DNA of 64,000 nucleotides from Agapetus fuscipes (GCA_951799405.1 OX637335.1:17302342-17366341), one strand, 5' to 3'. Positions 21,596 through 31,316 are shown, counted from the first letter of the stretch. The notes: generated by a model not told the origin, from the sequence alone. A program made the numbers and translations.

Positions 21596-21933
21596 GCAAA
21601 AAAAAACGCAACTAAGCTACACATATAGTGTAACTTCTTGCCGCGTTATCCCCGAAGGGGTCGCATGTGGCGAGTTGAACCTATTTATTTTTACAGGTAA
21701 GGGGGCCGGCCTTACGCCAACCACTTCAGTTGAAGTGGAGGTTTCCCAGCTCCCGAGAGTGCTGGTACTCATTTCTTGTGAAGGCTGAGTAAACCTTGCC
21801 GGTATTTTATTTTGGGGTTTGAATTAAACACCGAAATGGGAAATCATTTCTGACACCCTCGCCTCGGTGGGATTCGAACCCGAGCTTTCGGCATGGAATG
21901 CAAGCACTCTACCACCTGAGCTATCGACCGGAC
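21596..21933 (-). repeat. SINE-A, full length reference copy
   Basis: On the minus strand the head GTCCGGTCGATAGCTCAGGT carries an A-box, and GGGTTCGAATCCCACCGAGG is a consensus B-box. The body contains GGCAAGGTTTACTCAGCC and CCACTTCAACTGAAGTGG. The tail ends in GTAGCTTAGTTGCG and poly(T). It is a pol III-type, tRNA-derived SINE. Confidence 0.85.
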
Positions 21934-22061
21934 TAACGATATGGGTAATTGAGTTCAAATGTAAACTTTGATACAAATGTGATGGATACTTTTATTTTCG
22001 TTGAAAATTGTTATTTATTTTTGCTCCAAAGGTAAATGGTTCTAATGAGAAAAAAACAAGA

Positions 22062-22246
22062 TAAGATAGGTTGGTATGAGGCAGACCGCCCATAGTGTAA
22101 AAATTGCTTCACCTTTGCCAATCTCATTTCTGTTGCAGAGAACGTCGGCTTATTTATATTATTCATTTGACATTAGGGTTTTTATTTTGTAAGTAACTAC
22201 TGATGCGACATATGTATGCGCAAATTTACACGTGTTTGCTTTATTT
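22062..22246 (+). repeat. Repeat C, diverged
   Basis: ATAGGTTGGTATGAGGCAGAC and the following core are recognisable. The tail end is lost at ACACGTGTTTGCTTT. Confidence 0.6.
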
Positions 22247-22251
22247 TTTTA

Positions 22252-22454
22252 AGAAGTCCTGTGCAGGAGACTCCCTATATTTCAGAGACTCTAGAGGTCT
22301 ATGACACTTTTTGTAGTGCCACAGAAGTGTTGTTTACGAGCTTGGTCGTCTCTATAAAGCGCCTTTACTCAAGCAAGACCCAGTTGCTGTGAGGTTGGAT
22401 GGCCCTTTAGTGGCCGGTCTTTGGTAAAGGTTTTTATGAATTTTTCAAGTTAGT
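22252..22454 (-). repeat. SINE-B, tail type 2, head missing
   Basis: This is the best view of the type-2 tail: CCTGTGCAGGAGACTCCCTA, CTCTAGAGGTCTATGACAC and TGTTTACGAGCTTGGTCGTC, followed by the body up to AATTTTTCAAG. Confidence 0.7.
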
Positions 22455-22581
22455 GAAACTTTACTATTGTATTGATCCTGAATAACACTGGAATTTCTCA
22501 TGTACTGCCACCGACAATGAACGAAATTCGGTTTGCCTTTTGTCGGAGGCGAATTCACTCTGCTATCTTCTTTCCTGAACG

Positions 22582-22732
22582 CCGAGTATAAAATTTTAGA
22601 CTTTTACTGAACCAAAGCGTTCACCAAAAACATTACATAAACTGCGAAAACGCCTCAAATGAACGTTATTGTTTCCATGTACTTAATAGTTAAACGCTAC
22701 GTTCAAGTTGAAACGTTAAGCAATGGTATTTC
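22582..22732. repeat. Foldback E copy
   Basis: GAGTATAAAATTTTAG, ACCAAAGCGTTCACCAAAAA, GTTAAACGCTACGTTCAAG and GAAACGTTAAG form the two arms. Confidence 0.5.
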
Positions 22733-22911
22733 TTTAATTTTCCGTCTGAGTAATGCATTTTCCAATTATTTGGTCTTCTTTTAGCTGAAATGGGGTTTTA
22801 GTTAAACGAAATGAATCCTTATGTTGAAATAATTAAAATGTAGAGAATTTAAATCAATTTACAATAGGTACATTTAAACTTGGACCATTTATTATATAAT
22901 AATATAAGGAT

Positions 22912-23125
22912 GACTTATTTGGTGAGCGCCGTTCTCGTGTGAATCACACCTCAAGAGCTCCTTGTAAGCTTGGCCGCGGCTCTAGAAAACACCAATTCAT
23001 TAGCTAGACTCGGTTGTTAGAGAAGCAAAATATAAATGGTATTTTTTTTTTGTGCGCCGCCAGGATTCGAACCCAAAACCTTCCATTCACGAGTCAGAAG
23101 TGTTAACCATTAGACTACGGACCGG
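22912..23125 (-). repeat. SINE-B with internal deletion
   Basis: The type-1 tail, head (GGTTCGAACCCAAAACC region reversed) and GACCGGTCCGTAGTCTAATG are present. About 70 bp of the body, including the GACCGGTCACTAAAGG part, is missing. Confidence 0.7.
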
Positions 23126-23251
23126 TCAAAGTAAACAGTGTTTTAATGGAAAAAAGATTAATCTTGTTTAAAATTAATTAATAATAATCTTTATTTCAAG
23201 ATTAAATGATTTTAAACCACATGCCACCTATTTATGTGGCCTTTTATTTGT

Positions 23252-23340
23252 GAAAATAAATAGGTTCTACTCATCTCATTTTTCCCTTTGGAGAGAACGC
23301 GGCAAAAAATTACACTATATGTGTTGTTTAGCAGCGTGTT
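23252..23340 (+). repeat. SINE-A 3' end
   Basis: AAAATAAATAGGTTCTACTC, AACGCGGCAAAAAATTACAC and GTGTTGTTTAGCAGCGT are the SINE-A body end and tail. Confidence 0.55.
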
Positions 23341-24040
23341 TGAACAATTCTTGTGAATAGTGGTTTAATTAATTGTATTTTATTTATTTACGCTAAGCGA
23401 TAATGATCGCTTTATTTCATACAATTTTCTCATGATGAAGCCTCTCCTAGTCCCATCACAAAGGCCTCTTGACAAATTCAATTAAATTGACTTTACACGG
23501 AGGGCGGCGCTTTCCCCGGGCTGTGTATTATTTGGATTTCTTCCAGGGGGGATTACAGCGCCAGCTTTTGAGCGTGTTTAAGCGTCGGGTATAGAGTGGC
23601 AAATCACTTAGATGCCCATTATGCAAACGCCCAGAGCGCTGACTGACAATAGTCAAGACAAGAAGAAAGTGCTCTTAAAGATTTGACTCCTGTATTGCTC
23701 ATATTGTTACGAATATGCAAGATATTAGTAGGTGTGTTCATGCGGCATGTGCAAGCGCAAACTTTAACGTGTCTACAATAGTAATAACTACACAGTTCGC
23801 TCATATGCGGCACTACAGTAGTGCTGGATTACGAATGCTGCAGATCCTGTGTGTTAGTTCTGCGTTTTTTTTTCAAATAACACATAGTTCTAATAAAAAC
23901 AAACATGGAAATTATTATATTTGGAAATTATTTTTTATACAAAGGTATATTAAGCCCAGGGGGTGTCGGATGTCAAAAATGCAAAAAGTAAACATCTCAA
24001 AATGTTGATGACTGCATTTACAATCAGCAGGGCAGCAGTA
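23341..24040. other. Unassigned, with GC-rich island 23440-23590
   Basis: The island (TTACACGGAGGGCGGCGCTT, CCCCGGGCTGTGTATTATTT, TTACAGCGCCAGC) is not a repeat I recognise and has no long frame. At 23705 TGTTACGAATATGCAAG resembles a gypsy-type LTR start but no LTR body follows. A repeat C-like middle fragment may lie at 23740-23790. Confidence 0.35.
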
Positions 24041-24044
24041 ACTC

Positions 24045-24069
24045 CTGAGGATGCCTTTTTGAGGCGAAA
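24045..24069 (+). ncRNA. Hammerhead-like core, family I/Penelope-like
   Basis: CTGAGGA is followed by TGCCTTTTTGAGGC, which can form a GCCT/AGGC stem II, and then GAAA. This order matches the conserved core of type I hammerhead ribozymes found in Penelope-like retroelements. Stems I and III were not verified, so catalytic activity is unknown. Downstream lies AAGTGAATTAAAACTGTG, shared with the inverted-repeat family. Confidence 0.4.
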
Positions 24070-24164
24070 ATATTCGAGCCAAAAAATAAAAATAAGATTG
24101 TAAGTGAATTAAAACTGTGTTATTTTTTAAAATAAATACAGTTAAAATTTATTATTTCTTGATG

Positions 24165-24290
24165 TTCATCCTCAGTCGTCGTGCAGAGAGGGTGTCTCCT
24201 GAAGATTTTAGCTACGTTGCTAACGAAACGTCGAGAATAATGTTAGTTCTCTTATAACAGTTCGTTTATTATCCGGTTATTTTATTTTAA
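24165..24290 (+). repeat. Family I single arm with hammerhead-like core
   Basis: CTGAAGA (24199-24205), TTTTAGCTACGTTGCTAAC with a TTAGC/GCTAA stem, and GAAA (24225-24228) lie in the arm. GTCGAGAATAATGTTAGTTC and CAGTTCGTTTATTATCCGG follow. It matches the right arm at 21.1 kb and the copy at 50.7 kb. Confidence 0.6.
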
Positions 24291-24348
24291 CTGTGTAGTT
24301 ATTATTATTGTGATTATGTCAAATGACCGTAATTTCAACCTAAACTTA

Positions 24349-24438
24349 ACAATTATACGTGTCTGCTTGTGATAATGCATGTAATATGAATCCCCAATGT
24401 TATACATCTTTGCAACTTAGATTAGATTGGATTAGAAG
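24349..24438 (+). repeat. Repeat C tail fragment
   Basis: ACGTGTCTGCTTGTGATAAT and ATCTTTGCAACTTAGATTAG are the last third of repeat C. A 35-bp SINE-A-like piece (CCAGTAAAAATAAATAGATT) follows. Confidence 0.6.
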
Positions 24439-24504
24439 GCCAGCCCACTTACCAGTAAAAATAAATAGATTCCAATCGATACATTCGACTTCTATGCGGA
24501 TAAA

Positions 24505-24620
24505 GATTTCAAGGAAAGCCAGCAGGAGTTGCAAGGCTAATGTTCATGTATGGTTTGTTTTATTTTGTAAGTTTACATGCAGCATGTGTAAGCATGAACT
24601 TACATGTATCTAATTATGTA
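24505..24620 (+). repeat. Repeat C middle fragment
   Basis: It holds GGAAAGCCAGCAGGAGTTGC through GCATGTGTAAGCATGAACTT. Confidence 0.5.
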
Positions 24621-24680
24621 GCGGTATTTTTTATGTTTATATTTTTTATCAACTAAGATCACAATATATTTATTGATAAT

Positions 24681-24767
24681 TCAAATCATTCTGACACCCG
24701 CGCGGCGGTGGGATTCGAACCCGAGCTCTCGGCGTGGAATGCATACACTCTACAACCAACTGAGGTT
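24681..24767 (-). repeat. SINE-A head fragment
   Basis: The B-box and flank (GGTGGGATTCGAACCCGAGC in plus view) and A-box region CAACTGAGG are present, then poly(T). Confidence 0.65.
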
Positions 24768-24769
24768 TT

Positions 24770-25258
24770 TTTTTTTTTTATTTAATTCTAGGTCCAAGCA
24801 CTGATCATAAGTCAAAAAGCCTTTGGGGATGTAACATCGGGTTTAGTATTGTATTTCATTTACTTCAAATAACTACTCACTTCAGAACTGTTACTACGTA
24901 AACAAGTCATCGAGAATCGCAAATTTTATTCAAAAACTTAAAGGGGCGCAATTCCAATTTCATAACAAATTTGGAATGTTTGATGACTTTCTTCTTAAGT
25001 AAAATATTTTGTTAGTTTTTACTCTAAGTTTACCACTATAAGACAGCCTTGTTCTGAGAATGTTTTAATTCAAACATTGCCTTTATAGTCGCTACTTTTA
25101 TGTACAAAGAACAAATGTAATTATCAGATCTAGAAACACATTTAATACGGTAGCCCCTAATAAACAAGATTTTGTCTTTTGAATATTAAATTATATGTAA
25201 AAATATTGGTTATTGTTGTGATGACGACATATAAATAGTAAACAATAATTCAAATACA
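24770..25258. other. Unassigned AT-rich sequence
   Basis: Nothing is recognised apart from a 13-bp poly(T) at the left edge. Confidence 0.4.
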
Positions 25259-25325
25259 CAACGCAACTAAGCAACACAAATAGTGTTACTTTTTTCTTGC
25301 GTTGCCGCTTAAGGGGTCGCATGAA
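25259..25325 (-). repeat. SINE-A tail fragment
   Basis: ACGCAACTAAGCAACACAAA to GCTTAAGGGGTCGCATG is the SINE-A tail in plus view. Confidence 0.5.
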
Positions 25326-25440
25326 AAAAAGTACTTTATAGAAATTATATTTTTCAAACAAATATTTCGTGAGATACTTCAATAAGCGTATTTTGATAAA
25401 GTTCACTTCAAAAATTATCTTTATATTAAAAATAAAAATA

Positions 25441-25499
25441 ATCATTGGCCAATTTTACATAGTGCCGTTTAGTAACACTAGCCACCCTTAGGAAGCTAA
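25441..25499 (-). mobile_element. CR1-like LINE 3' UTR fragment
   Basis: CCAATTTTACATAGTGCCGTTTAG and CACTAGCCACCCTTAGG match the 3' UTR at 17.95-18.0 kb. No coding part is present. Confidence 0.55.
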
Positions 25500-26151
25500 A
25501 AAACTGTGTCAGGATATTCAAATTCATAACAAAATTATCAAAAATGTTACGTTAGTGTTGATATTAAAGAATAAAGAAAACAAAAACCAAATTTTGACTT
25601 CTCGCATAAACAATATCTCGTTTTTGTAACCACAGAAAACGTATGGAACAGAACCAATACAGGAAAATGGTAAAAAATGAAATAAAACATTTTATGCTGC
25701 TGTATTTGGTTTCAGGCTGAAGGGAAAGCCTTCTGAAAAAATAAGAATAAAATGTTGCCTGGAAAAACCTCGGGAAATTCAGTATTTTTGTATTGAACCC
25801 AAATATCTTCATGAGTTTCTTTATTTACCTTTTCCCTATTTTATGGACCTAGGCTAAGAAAATATCAGTGCTACGACAGAGTCTAAGATGACGTGAAAAA
25901 GTGTGTGTTTAAACAAAATCACGTCTTCTTCGTGTCCTTGGATGGTCAATTTTGAAATTTCTCGGTTTCATTTTTTATAAATAGATTTTTAAAGAGAAAC
26001 GTGATTCACCAACCTATTTTGCCTGGCCAGAAAAAGGTATGAACATTATCAAAGAATAATTCATTATTTAATATTTTTAATGAATTATAAATTTTGTATT
26101 ACCCTATATTTATTCATTCATAATTACATATTATGTTGAACAAGTGTTAAA
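25500..26151. other. Unassigned AT-rich sequence
   Basis: No repeat family or plausible gene is seen. Confidence 0.4.
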
Positions 26152-26222
26152 ATAAATAGGTTCTACCCGCCAAATCCTCCTCTTTTGCGGAAAACGCGGC
26201 AAGAACATTAAACATGTTTGTA
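26152..26222 (+). repeat. SINE-A 3' fragment
   Basis: AAAATAAATAGGTTCTACCC and AACGCGGCAAGAAC are SINE-A body-end sequence. Confidence 0.5.
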
Positions 26223-26291
26223 CCTTTGTTACGTTTAGTAACATTATATTAAAAAAAAAATCCTTTTGCCTTGAATTTTTTAGATTTTGTA

Positions 26292-26762
26292 GGTCTCGAT
26301 CTTACCTCAAGAGCTCTCTGCAAGTTTGTCGTCACTATTGAAAGCGCTAATTCCGCATTTGGTGTAAGGCTGGACAGACCTTTGGCTATCAATCTTTGGT
26401 AAAGGTAGATAAATTTTCAACCCAGAAAAGAACATATTGCCACTTTAAAGGTAAAACTAAATAAGCGCTGATTCACTGATTTGAGAAATCGTGGATAAAA
26501 CTTCTAAAAATTTCTCGCAGTAAGTGAACTAATTATAAGGAAGTGCTCATAAATTACTTTGAAACAACAGAATTTTCCCACCTTTGCAGTGTTTTTTATC
26601 GTAAAAAATAAGAAAAAAGGTTAATTTATCCGAGAAACCCATTTGTTAGCTATGTCACTTATTTAGTTTTAATTTTAAGGTGGCGATATGAAAAAAAAAA
26701 GTTCTTCTCCAGGAATCGAACACAGTCCCTTCCAATTGAAACAGCTTTAACCATTCAACTTC
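26292..26762 (-). repeat. SINE-B split by MITE T
   Basis: Body sequence (CTCAAGAGCTCTCTGCAAG to CCCAGAAAAGAACATA) is interrupted at 26437 and resumes at 26689 with the head relic CCAGGAATCGAACACAG. Joining the flanks restores the normal SINE-B order, so the MITE is younger. Confidence 0.65.
26437..26686 (+). mobile_element. MITE T, copy 1 (TA target)
   Basis: The terminal inverted repeats are TTGCCACTTTAAAGGTAAAA and the reverse of TTAATTTTAAGGTGGCGA, flanked on both sides by TA. Length is 250 bp with no coding capacity. A TA duplication and TIRs suggest mobilisation by a Tc1/mariner-type transposase (inference). Its homologue is at 42050-42276 in the opposite orientation. Confidence 0.75.
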
Positions 26763-26849
26763 ACATCAGATATTTGAACGCTCGTTTTTTCTAATATTCA
26801 CGTACGCAAATAAGGACTTCCACATTTTGTTTACTCTGAAACATCGCAG

Positions 26850-26933
26850 ATTTTCTGGCAATATGGGAGCCCAACCTCTACAATTTGACCGACTTGTGAA
26901 CGCTTTGCCATTTGACCCGAGAGGGCTTGAAAG
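26850..26933 (+). CDS. Candidate internal coding exon, unrecognised
   Basis: An acceptor-like ACATCGCAG precedes an 84-nt segment with one open frame (beginning FSGNMGAQPLQFDR) and a GTTAGT donor after GAAAG. Intron phases would be 2 at both ends. The polypyrimidine tract is weak and the peptide is not recognised. A chance open stretch remains the likelier explanation. Confidence 0.2.
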
Positions 26934-27310
26934 GTTAGTCGCGTCTTCTTAAATATTTCAGCACCCCGAGTACAAACCATTCTGTAAATAAAAGACAAAA
27001 TGTATCTGAAAACTGTAACGATCAATAGAATCGCTGTTGGATTTTTTATATATTATTTTGTGTACACGATGCTTGAGTGTTGACGCAATTTACGAAGATC
27101 CAGAGGGTTATCGAGGAGATTTAATAAAATAGAAAACGCTCCTTTTTCGTATTTATTTATTTCACTTGAATGAACTTGCGCTAGTATTTTATATGAGTTT
27201 TTCTTCAACGTTTTTCATCTTTTGTATATCACATTTAGAGTCACAAAATATTGGCTAACCAACCTTTCAATTTTTATTTTCAATCCTCTTACTATCTAAT
27301 TATTTATTTA
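26934..27310. other. Unassigned AT-rich sequence
   Basis: No repeat or gene is recognised. Confidence 0.4.
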
Positions 27311-27560
27311 TGTATAATCTTAGCTGCGGGTAAACATTTCAGGTTTATAATGCATGATCACGAGTAGCGACAAGTATAAGTTCGCGATTACACATGCCGT
27401 ATGTATATGTACTGAATATTTTTATTAAATAATAATCTCATATGAATATAAATCCTGCAACTCTTATCGTGTTTCCTGAAACAGGCGTTATATTGACCAA
27501 GTGAACCACTTTTCTTACAATTTGGGTGGTAAGCATTGTATCAACCAATAAATGAAAGTC
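27311..27560 (-). repeat. Repeat C, diverged full length
   Basis: TATAATCTTAGCTGCGGG through GTATCAACCAATAAATG follows the C order, with many substitutions. Confidence 0.6.
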
Positions 27561-27748
27561 CTAAGTCTGAAGTAGGTAGTATTTTTACCGACTTCGTTGA
27601 GCCGAATAAGTTATAACTAAAATTGCAAACACGTACAATGAGGACGGAACATTTTTAAATTTAGAAAAAAAAATCACGGTGGGCAAACGTGAGTCTTGTA
27701 TGCGACTGCCGTCTTAAGCAAACATTAAAAAAATATTGAGTAAGAATT

Positions 27749-28064
27749 GAAGCGGAGATGTGTGTCTTCCAAAAAATGCTTTGGATCTCTTGGCGTGATC
27801 GGGTCACCAATGAAAAAGTCCTCCGACGTATGTGCACCACAAAGGTACTTCTGTCAGCCATTAAGCAGAGAAAGTTGATGTACTTCAGTTTTGTTTTGAG
27901 AAATGAGATATACCGCCTTTTCCATTTTATCATACAGGGTAAGATTGAGGGGAGAAGAACTCAGAGGACTACACAGAGGGAAAGACATCGTGGCTGAAAA
28001 ACCTGCGACAATTGTTCAACAAAAGAACGAAGTTCGTATTTCGAGCCAGAGCATCTAATCGAAT
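27749..28064 (+). mobile_element. RTE-like retrotransposon pol C-terminus
   Basis: The frame reads EMCVFQKMLWISWRDRVTNE, then KQRKLMYFSFVLRNEIYRLF and GKIEGRRTQ. A +1 shift near 27965 then gives KTSWLKNLRQLFNKRTKF. The order LRISWxDRVTNEEVL ... KxRKLxYFGHVxRN ... GKIEGKR ... SWLKNLR is typical of the C-terminal end of endonuclease/reverse-transcriptase polyproteins of RTE-like elements in arthropods. The RT catalytic domain is missing: the copy is 5'-truncated and frameshifted. Repeat C follows directly. Confidence 0.75.
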
Positions 28065-28074
28065 TGAATATTAT

Positions 28075-28331
28075 CTATAATCTATAATCTATAATCTAAG
28101 CTGCAAGGATATGTAAGCATTTAAGGCTCATATGAAATGCATGCCCACAGACAGGCACATGTAGGTTCGCGCCTACACATTCTGCATGTGTGCATACAAA
28201 TAAAGAAAACCTCACATGGACATAAACCTTGCAACTCCTGCCGCCGTTCCCTGAACCGGGGTGGCATTGGCAAAAGTGAACCGATTTTTACAGCACGGGT
28301 GGTCAGCCTCGTACCAACCTATCAGTCAAGG
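28075..28331 (-). repeat. Repeat C, variant 2, full length
   Basis: The CTATAATCTATAATCTAAGC tail, AACCTCACATGGACATAAAC and GAACCGGGGTGGCATTGG define variant 2. It is followed 4 bp later by another C copy in the same orientation. Confidence 0.8.
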
Positions 28332-28335
28332 AGCA

Positions 28336-28591
28336 GTCAAGTTTATCTAAGTCGCAAATATATGTAACATTGGGGATTCACATTATATGCATTCCCACAA
28401 GTAGACACGTATAAGTTCGCACTTATACGTTGCACATGCCACATGTAAACCTACAACATAAAACCCAAATCTCAAATGATCATACATTCTGCCACTTTTG
28501 TCGATTTTCCCTATAACAGGGGTGACATTGGCAAAGAGAACCATTTTCTACAGCATGGAGTCAGCTGCTTACCAACCTTTAAGTTAAGGAA
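28336..28591 (-). repeat. Repeat C, common variant, in tandem with the previous one
   Basis: It has CCCTATAACAGGGGTGACATT and a diverged head. Head-to-tail pairing of variant 2 and the common variant argues against local duplication. Confidence 0.75.
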
Positions 28592-28602
28592 CATACACAA
28601 TA

Positions 28603-28952
28603 CGCAACGCAACGCAAAAAAACGCAACGCAACTAAGCTACACATATAGTGTAACTTCTTGCCGCGTTATCCCCGAAGGGGTCGCATGTGGCGAGTTGAA
28701 CCTATTTATTTTTACAGTAAGGAGGCCGGCCTTACGCCAACCACTTCAGTTGAAGTGGGGGTTTCCCAGCTCCCTAGGGGGCTGGTACTCATTTCTTGTG
28801 AAGGCTGAGTAAACCTTGCCGGTATTTTTATTTTGGAGTTTGAAATAAACACCGCAAGAGGAAATCATTACTGACACCCTCCTCGGTGGGATTCGAACCC
28901 GAGCTCACGGGGTAGAATGCAAGCACTCTACCAACTGAGCTATCGACCGGAC
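28603..28952 (-). repeat. SINE-A, full length
   Basis: It is preceded in plus view by repeated ACGCAACGCAACGC, which is part of the 3' tail, and ends at the head CTGAGCTATCGACCGGAC. It is very close to the 21.6 kb copy. Confidence 0.85.
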
Positions 28953-29019
28953 TATACACACACTATACTACACAATAAATTACATTTTTACAATCAACAA
29001 GTAATTCAAAGAAACACCA

Positions 29020-29075
29020 AGGTCAAAATAGTCATGATCATCTTCGATAGAAGTGGCACCAAAAGAAGTAGAAGA
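29020..29075 (+). mobile_element. RTE-like retrotransposon 3' end fragment
   Basis: The frame TKVKIVMIIFDRSGTKRSRR and the bases GAAGTGGCACCAAAAGAAG match the end of the copy at 52.66-52.89 kb. Confidence 0.55.
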
Positions 29076-29400
29076 AAAATTAACATTTTTATACCTTTTC
29101 TTTAGCAACCCAGCCGGGTAACGGTCCAATATTGTCTATGCCAATTCACGTTAGGACCTCATTTCAACGTAGGTATTATTGCTCTAAATTTCTGGAATGT
29201 ATGTAACACTCCACGTCATACTCCCCACAGCGTTGTCGAGTACAATTCGCAACCAAGTGGCAATTAAGGGCAATCATGCGCGGCATGTTATAGGAGAGCT
29301 GCCCGCCGACCCGTTAGCGGGCTGTGGGGGTCGTGACCACGCCGAAACAAGAGGTCGGAATGCAGCTGTGGGATGGGACATTGTAGTGTGCAGGGCTCAC
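29076..29400. other. GC-rich island, possible exon or conserved non-coding
   Basis: CATACTCCCCACAG at 29219-29232 is a fair splice acceptor and is followed by about 190 nt open in one plus frame (LSSTIRNQVAIKGNHARH...), but the peptide is not recognised. The segment includes a GCCCGC...GCGGGC hairpin at 29302-29322. Confidence 0.3.
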
Positions 29401-29401
29401 A

Positions 29402-29513
29402 AAAGGTCAACATGCATCCCTCACTAAAAGGTCAGTAAACATCCTACAGTAAAAAAGGTCAACATACATCCCAAATTAAAAAAGGTCAACATACATCTCA
29501 AACTAAAAGGTCA
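29402..29513. repeat. Minisatellite with AAAGGTCAACATRCATC units
   Basis: Four to five units of about 27-30 bp begin with AAAAGGTCAACAT or AAAGGTCAGTAAACAT. The third and fourth are nearly identical. Confidence 0.75.
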
Positions 29514-29878
29514 TGTGAAATGTCCGCTTACTGTTCGTCAGATACCAACAGTAAGCAAAACACCGCGTCGCTCTGATAACCAGCCTTGAAAATGCTTTAT
29601 GTCCATGACTGCAAAACGTCGGTAGATAGAAAATCTACGAGTAGAGCATTGTCCAATCCAAATTGTCACAACATCTTTTTATTATGATCATACAAAGTTA
29701 TAAACTGATCGCTTTTTAATCAAATGCATCCCTTTAACTCACTTCGTGTGTTCCCTGGATGAATACATGTTAGATGTAGTACATTACACTATACAACAAC
29801 ATATTATAGCCCATCGTTTCCAGTGCAACGGACAGCTGGAGCTAATTTACATCTGCCTAGTAAGTGGAATTGCGATTG
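29514..29878. other. Unassigned sequence
   Basis: A plus-strand open stretch ends at a CTAGTAAGTGG donor-like site near 29860, without a convincing acceptor or recognisable peptide. Confidence 0.3.
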
Positions 29879-29886
29879 ATGTAGGT

Positions 29887-30276
29887 CAGTGGTTCCCAAC
29901 ATGGAGGCGATCTACTTACGTAGGAGGCGATTGGGGGGCAATGGAGCAAGCTAAATCTAATCTAAGTTGCAAAGATATGTAAAGTAGGCTGATTTATTTT
30001 GTGAGCGCTGTTTTTGTGTGTATCACACCTCAAGAGCCCTCTGCGAGCTTGGTCGTCGCTGTAGAAAGCGCCAATTCTCAAGCAAGACCCAGTTGCTTTA
30101 GTGACCGGTCTTTGGTAAAGGTATATGAATTTTTCAACCCAGCAAACAGCACATTTGGAAATATAAATGGTATATTAATGCGCTCCGCCGGGAGTCGAAT
30201 CCACAACATTCCATTTACGAGTCCGAAGTGTTGCCACTGGACTACGGACCGGTCCAAGAAAGGTTGGAAAACACTG
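29887..30276. mobile_element. Nonautonomous hAT-like element carrying SINE-B
   Basis: The ends CAGTGGTTCCCAAC and GTTGGAAAACACTG are imperfect terminal inverted repeats of the classic hAT form. They are flanked by ATGTAGGT and ATGTAGGC, an 8-bp target duplication with one mismatch. Most of the interior is a later SINE-B insertion plus a scrap of repeat C tail (29951-29980). No transposase is present. Confidence 0.75.
29986..30255 (-). repeat. SINE-B, tail type 1, inside the hAT element
   Basis: It has the type-1 tail GGCTGATTTATTTTGTGAGC, a body with a small deletion after GACCCAGTTGC, and the head GGACCGGTCC in plus view. Confidence 0.8.
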
Positions 30277-30353
30277 ATGTAGGCTATAGAATCATCAGAA
30301 ACCTATAATCCAAGTATGCAACATTTTAAATCTAAACTCTAGCTATTATACAT

Positions 30354-30475
30354 AGTTTAACCGCAGATTGAATAGAAACAAAACAACGCTAGCAGTGAGC
30401 GTTTCAGTTTCAGTATCTTTTAGTTAAAACGCTACGATGGAGCTTAAACGTAAAGTATAATACTAGGTGTGTATA
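30354..30475. repeat. Foldback E copy
   Basis: ACAACGCTAGCAGTGAGCGT, GTTAAAACGCTACGATGGAG and CTTAAACGTAAAGTATAAT are the centre and right arm. The left arm is short. Confidence 0.55.
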
Positions 30476-30692
30476 GTTATACATGGATGATCAACAAAGG
30501 TATCGATTGATAGTATAATATTACGTATTGCGAATTTAATTTGCAATTTATTGAAGCGCAATCGCCCGTGTTGATTTTTTTTATTTGCATTTTATGATTA
30601 AAATATTTATTACTTTCAATGTATGTATATATTTCAAATATTGAACTTTGATCCGTAGTTCATTACTACATATATGAATGCTTGTTTGAAAC

Positions 30693-31054
30693 TGTAACGA
30701 ATGTGTGCTGTGTGTCTTTTACTTGCGCGAGTGTATGTGAGTTTTTTACTTACGTGTGGCTGTGTCTGTGTCTCTAGATGTAGGTATTTAAATAATCATA
30801 CTTGTATTTATTCGATTGTGTGAGCATTTGCTCGAATCTTCTAAATAAGAATATTCTAGCGTGGTATCGCGTGTGCCAGAATAACTCTTATACACTTTTA
30901 AATAAAGATTGAGATGTTTTTAAAAAAGACTTGTATCATAGCCGTTGAGCTGAACAGTTAAAAACCTTCTAGGATTTCGAACGAGATGTGAACGGTATCT
31001 TAAAATAAATAAACCCAAGTTTTTATAAAATTTAACATGTAAATCGTATAGATA
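30693..31054 (+). mobile_element. Solo LTR family G
   Basis: It starts TGTAACGAATGTGTGCTG, carries TTGTATTTATTCGATTGTGTGAGC, CGCGTGTGCCAGAATAAC and AATAAATAAACCC, and ends near ATGTAAATCGTA. It aligns along its whole length with 55966-56343. A gypsy-type LTR is inferred; no internal domain adjoins. Confidence 0.6.
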
Positions 31055-31082
31055 TATTTTTCTTCTGGGCTTTGACCGTAAC

Positions 31083-31254
31083 CGTTAAGATTTATATTTC
31101 ATGGATTTCCATAAGCAGGCACGTATAAGTTCGTACTTACACATACCGCATTGGTCCATTTACAACATAAAAAACAATCACAAATGATCATAAGCTTTGC
31201 AACTCTTGCCGATCTTCCTTGAAACAGAGTTGACATTGGAAAAGGGAATCATTT
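31083..31254 (-). repeat. Repeat C, tail trimmed
   Basis: It runs from AAGATTTATATTTCATGGAT to the core GACATTGGAAAAGGGAATCATT. Head and tail ends are missing. Confidence 0.6.
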
Positions 31255-31316
31255 GATATTTCAATTTATAATTTTTGGATGAAATTTTTCAAGCAAAACA
31301 CTGTTTATTTTCACTA

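Noticed and set aside
23705..23760. Gypsy-type LTR start TGTTACGAATATG
   Set aside because: Only the first bases match and no LTR body, TATA box or poly(A) region follows.
29402..29513. CRISPR-like spaced repeats
   Set aside because: Units are contiguous and diverged with no constant repeat and unique spacer pattern, and the genome is clearly eukaryotic. It is a minisatellite.
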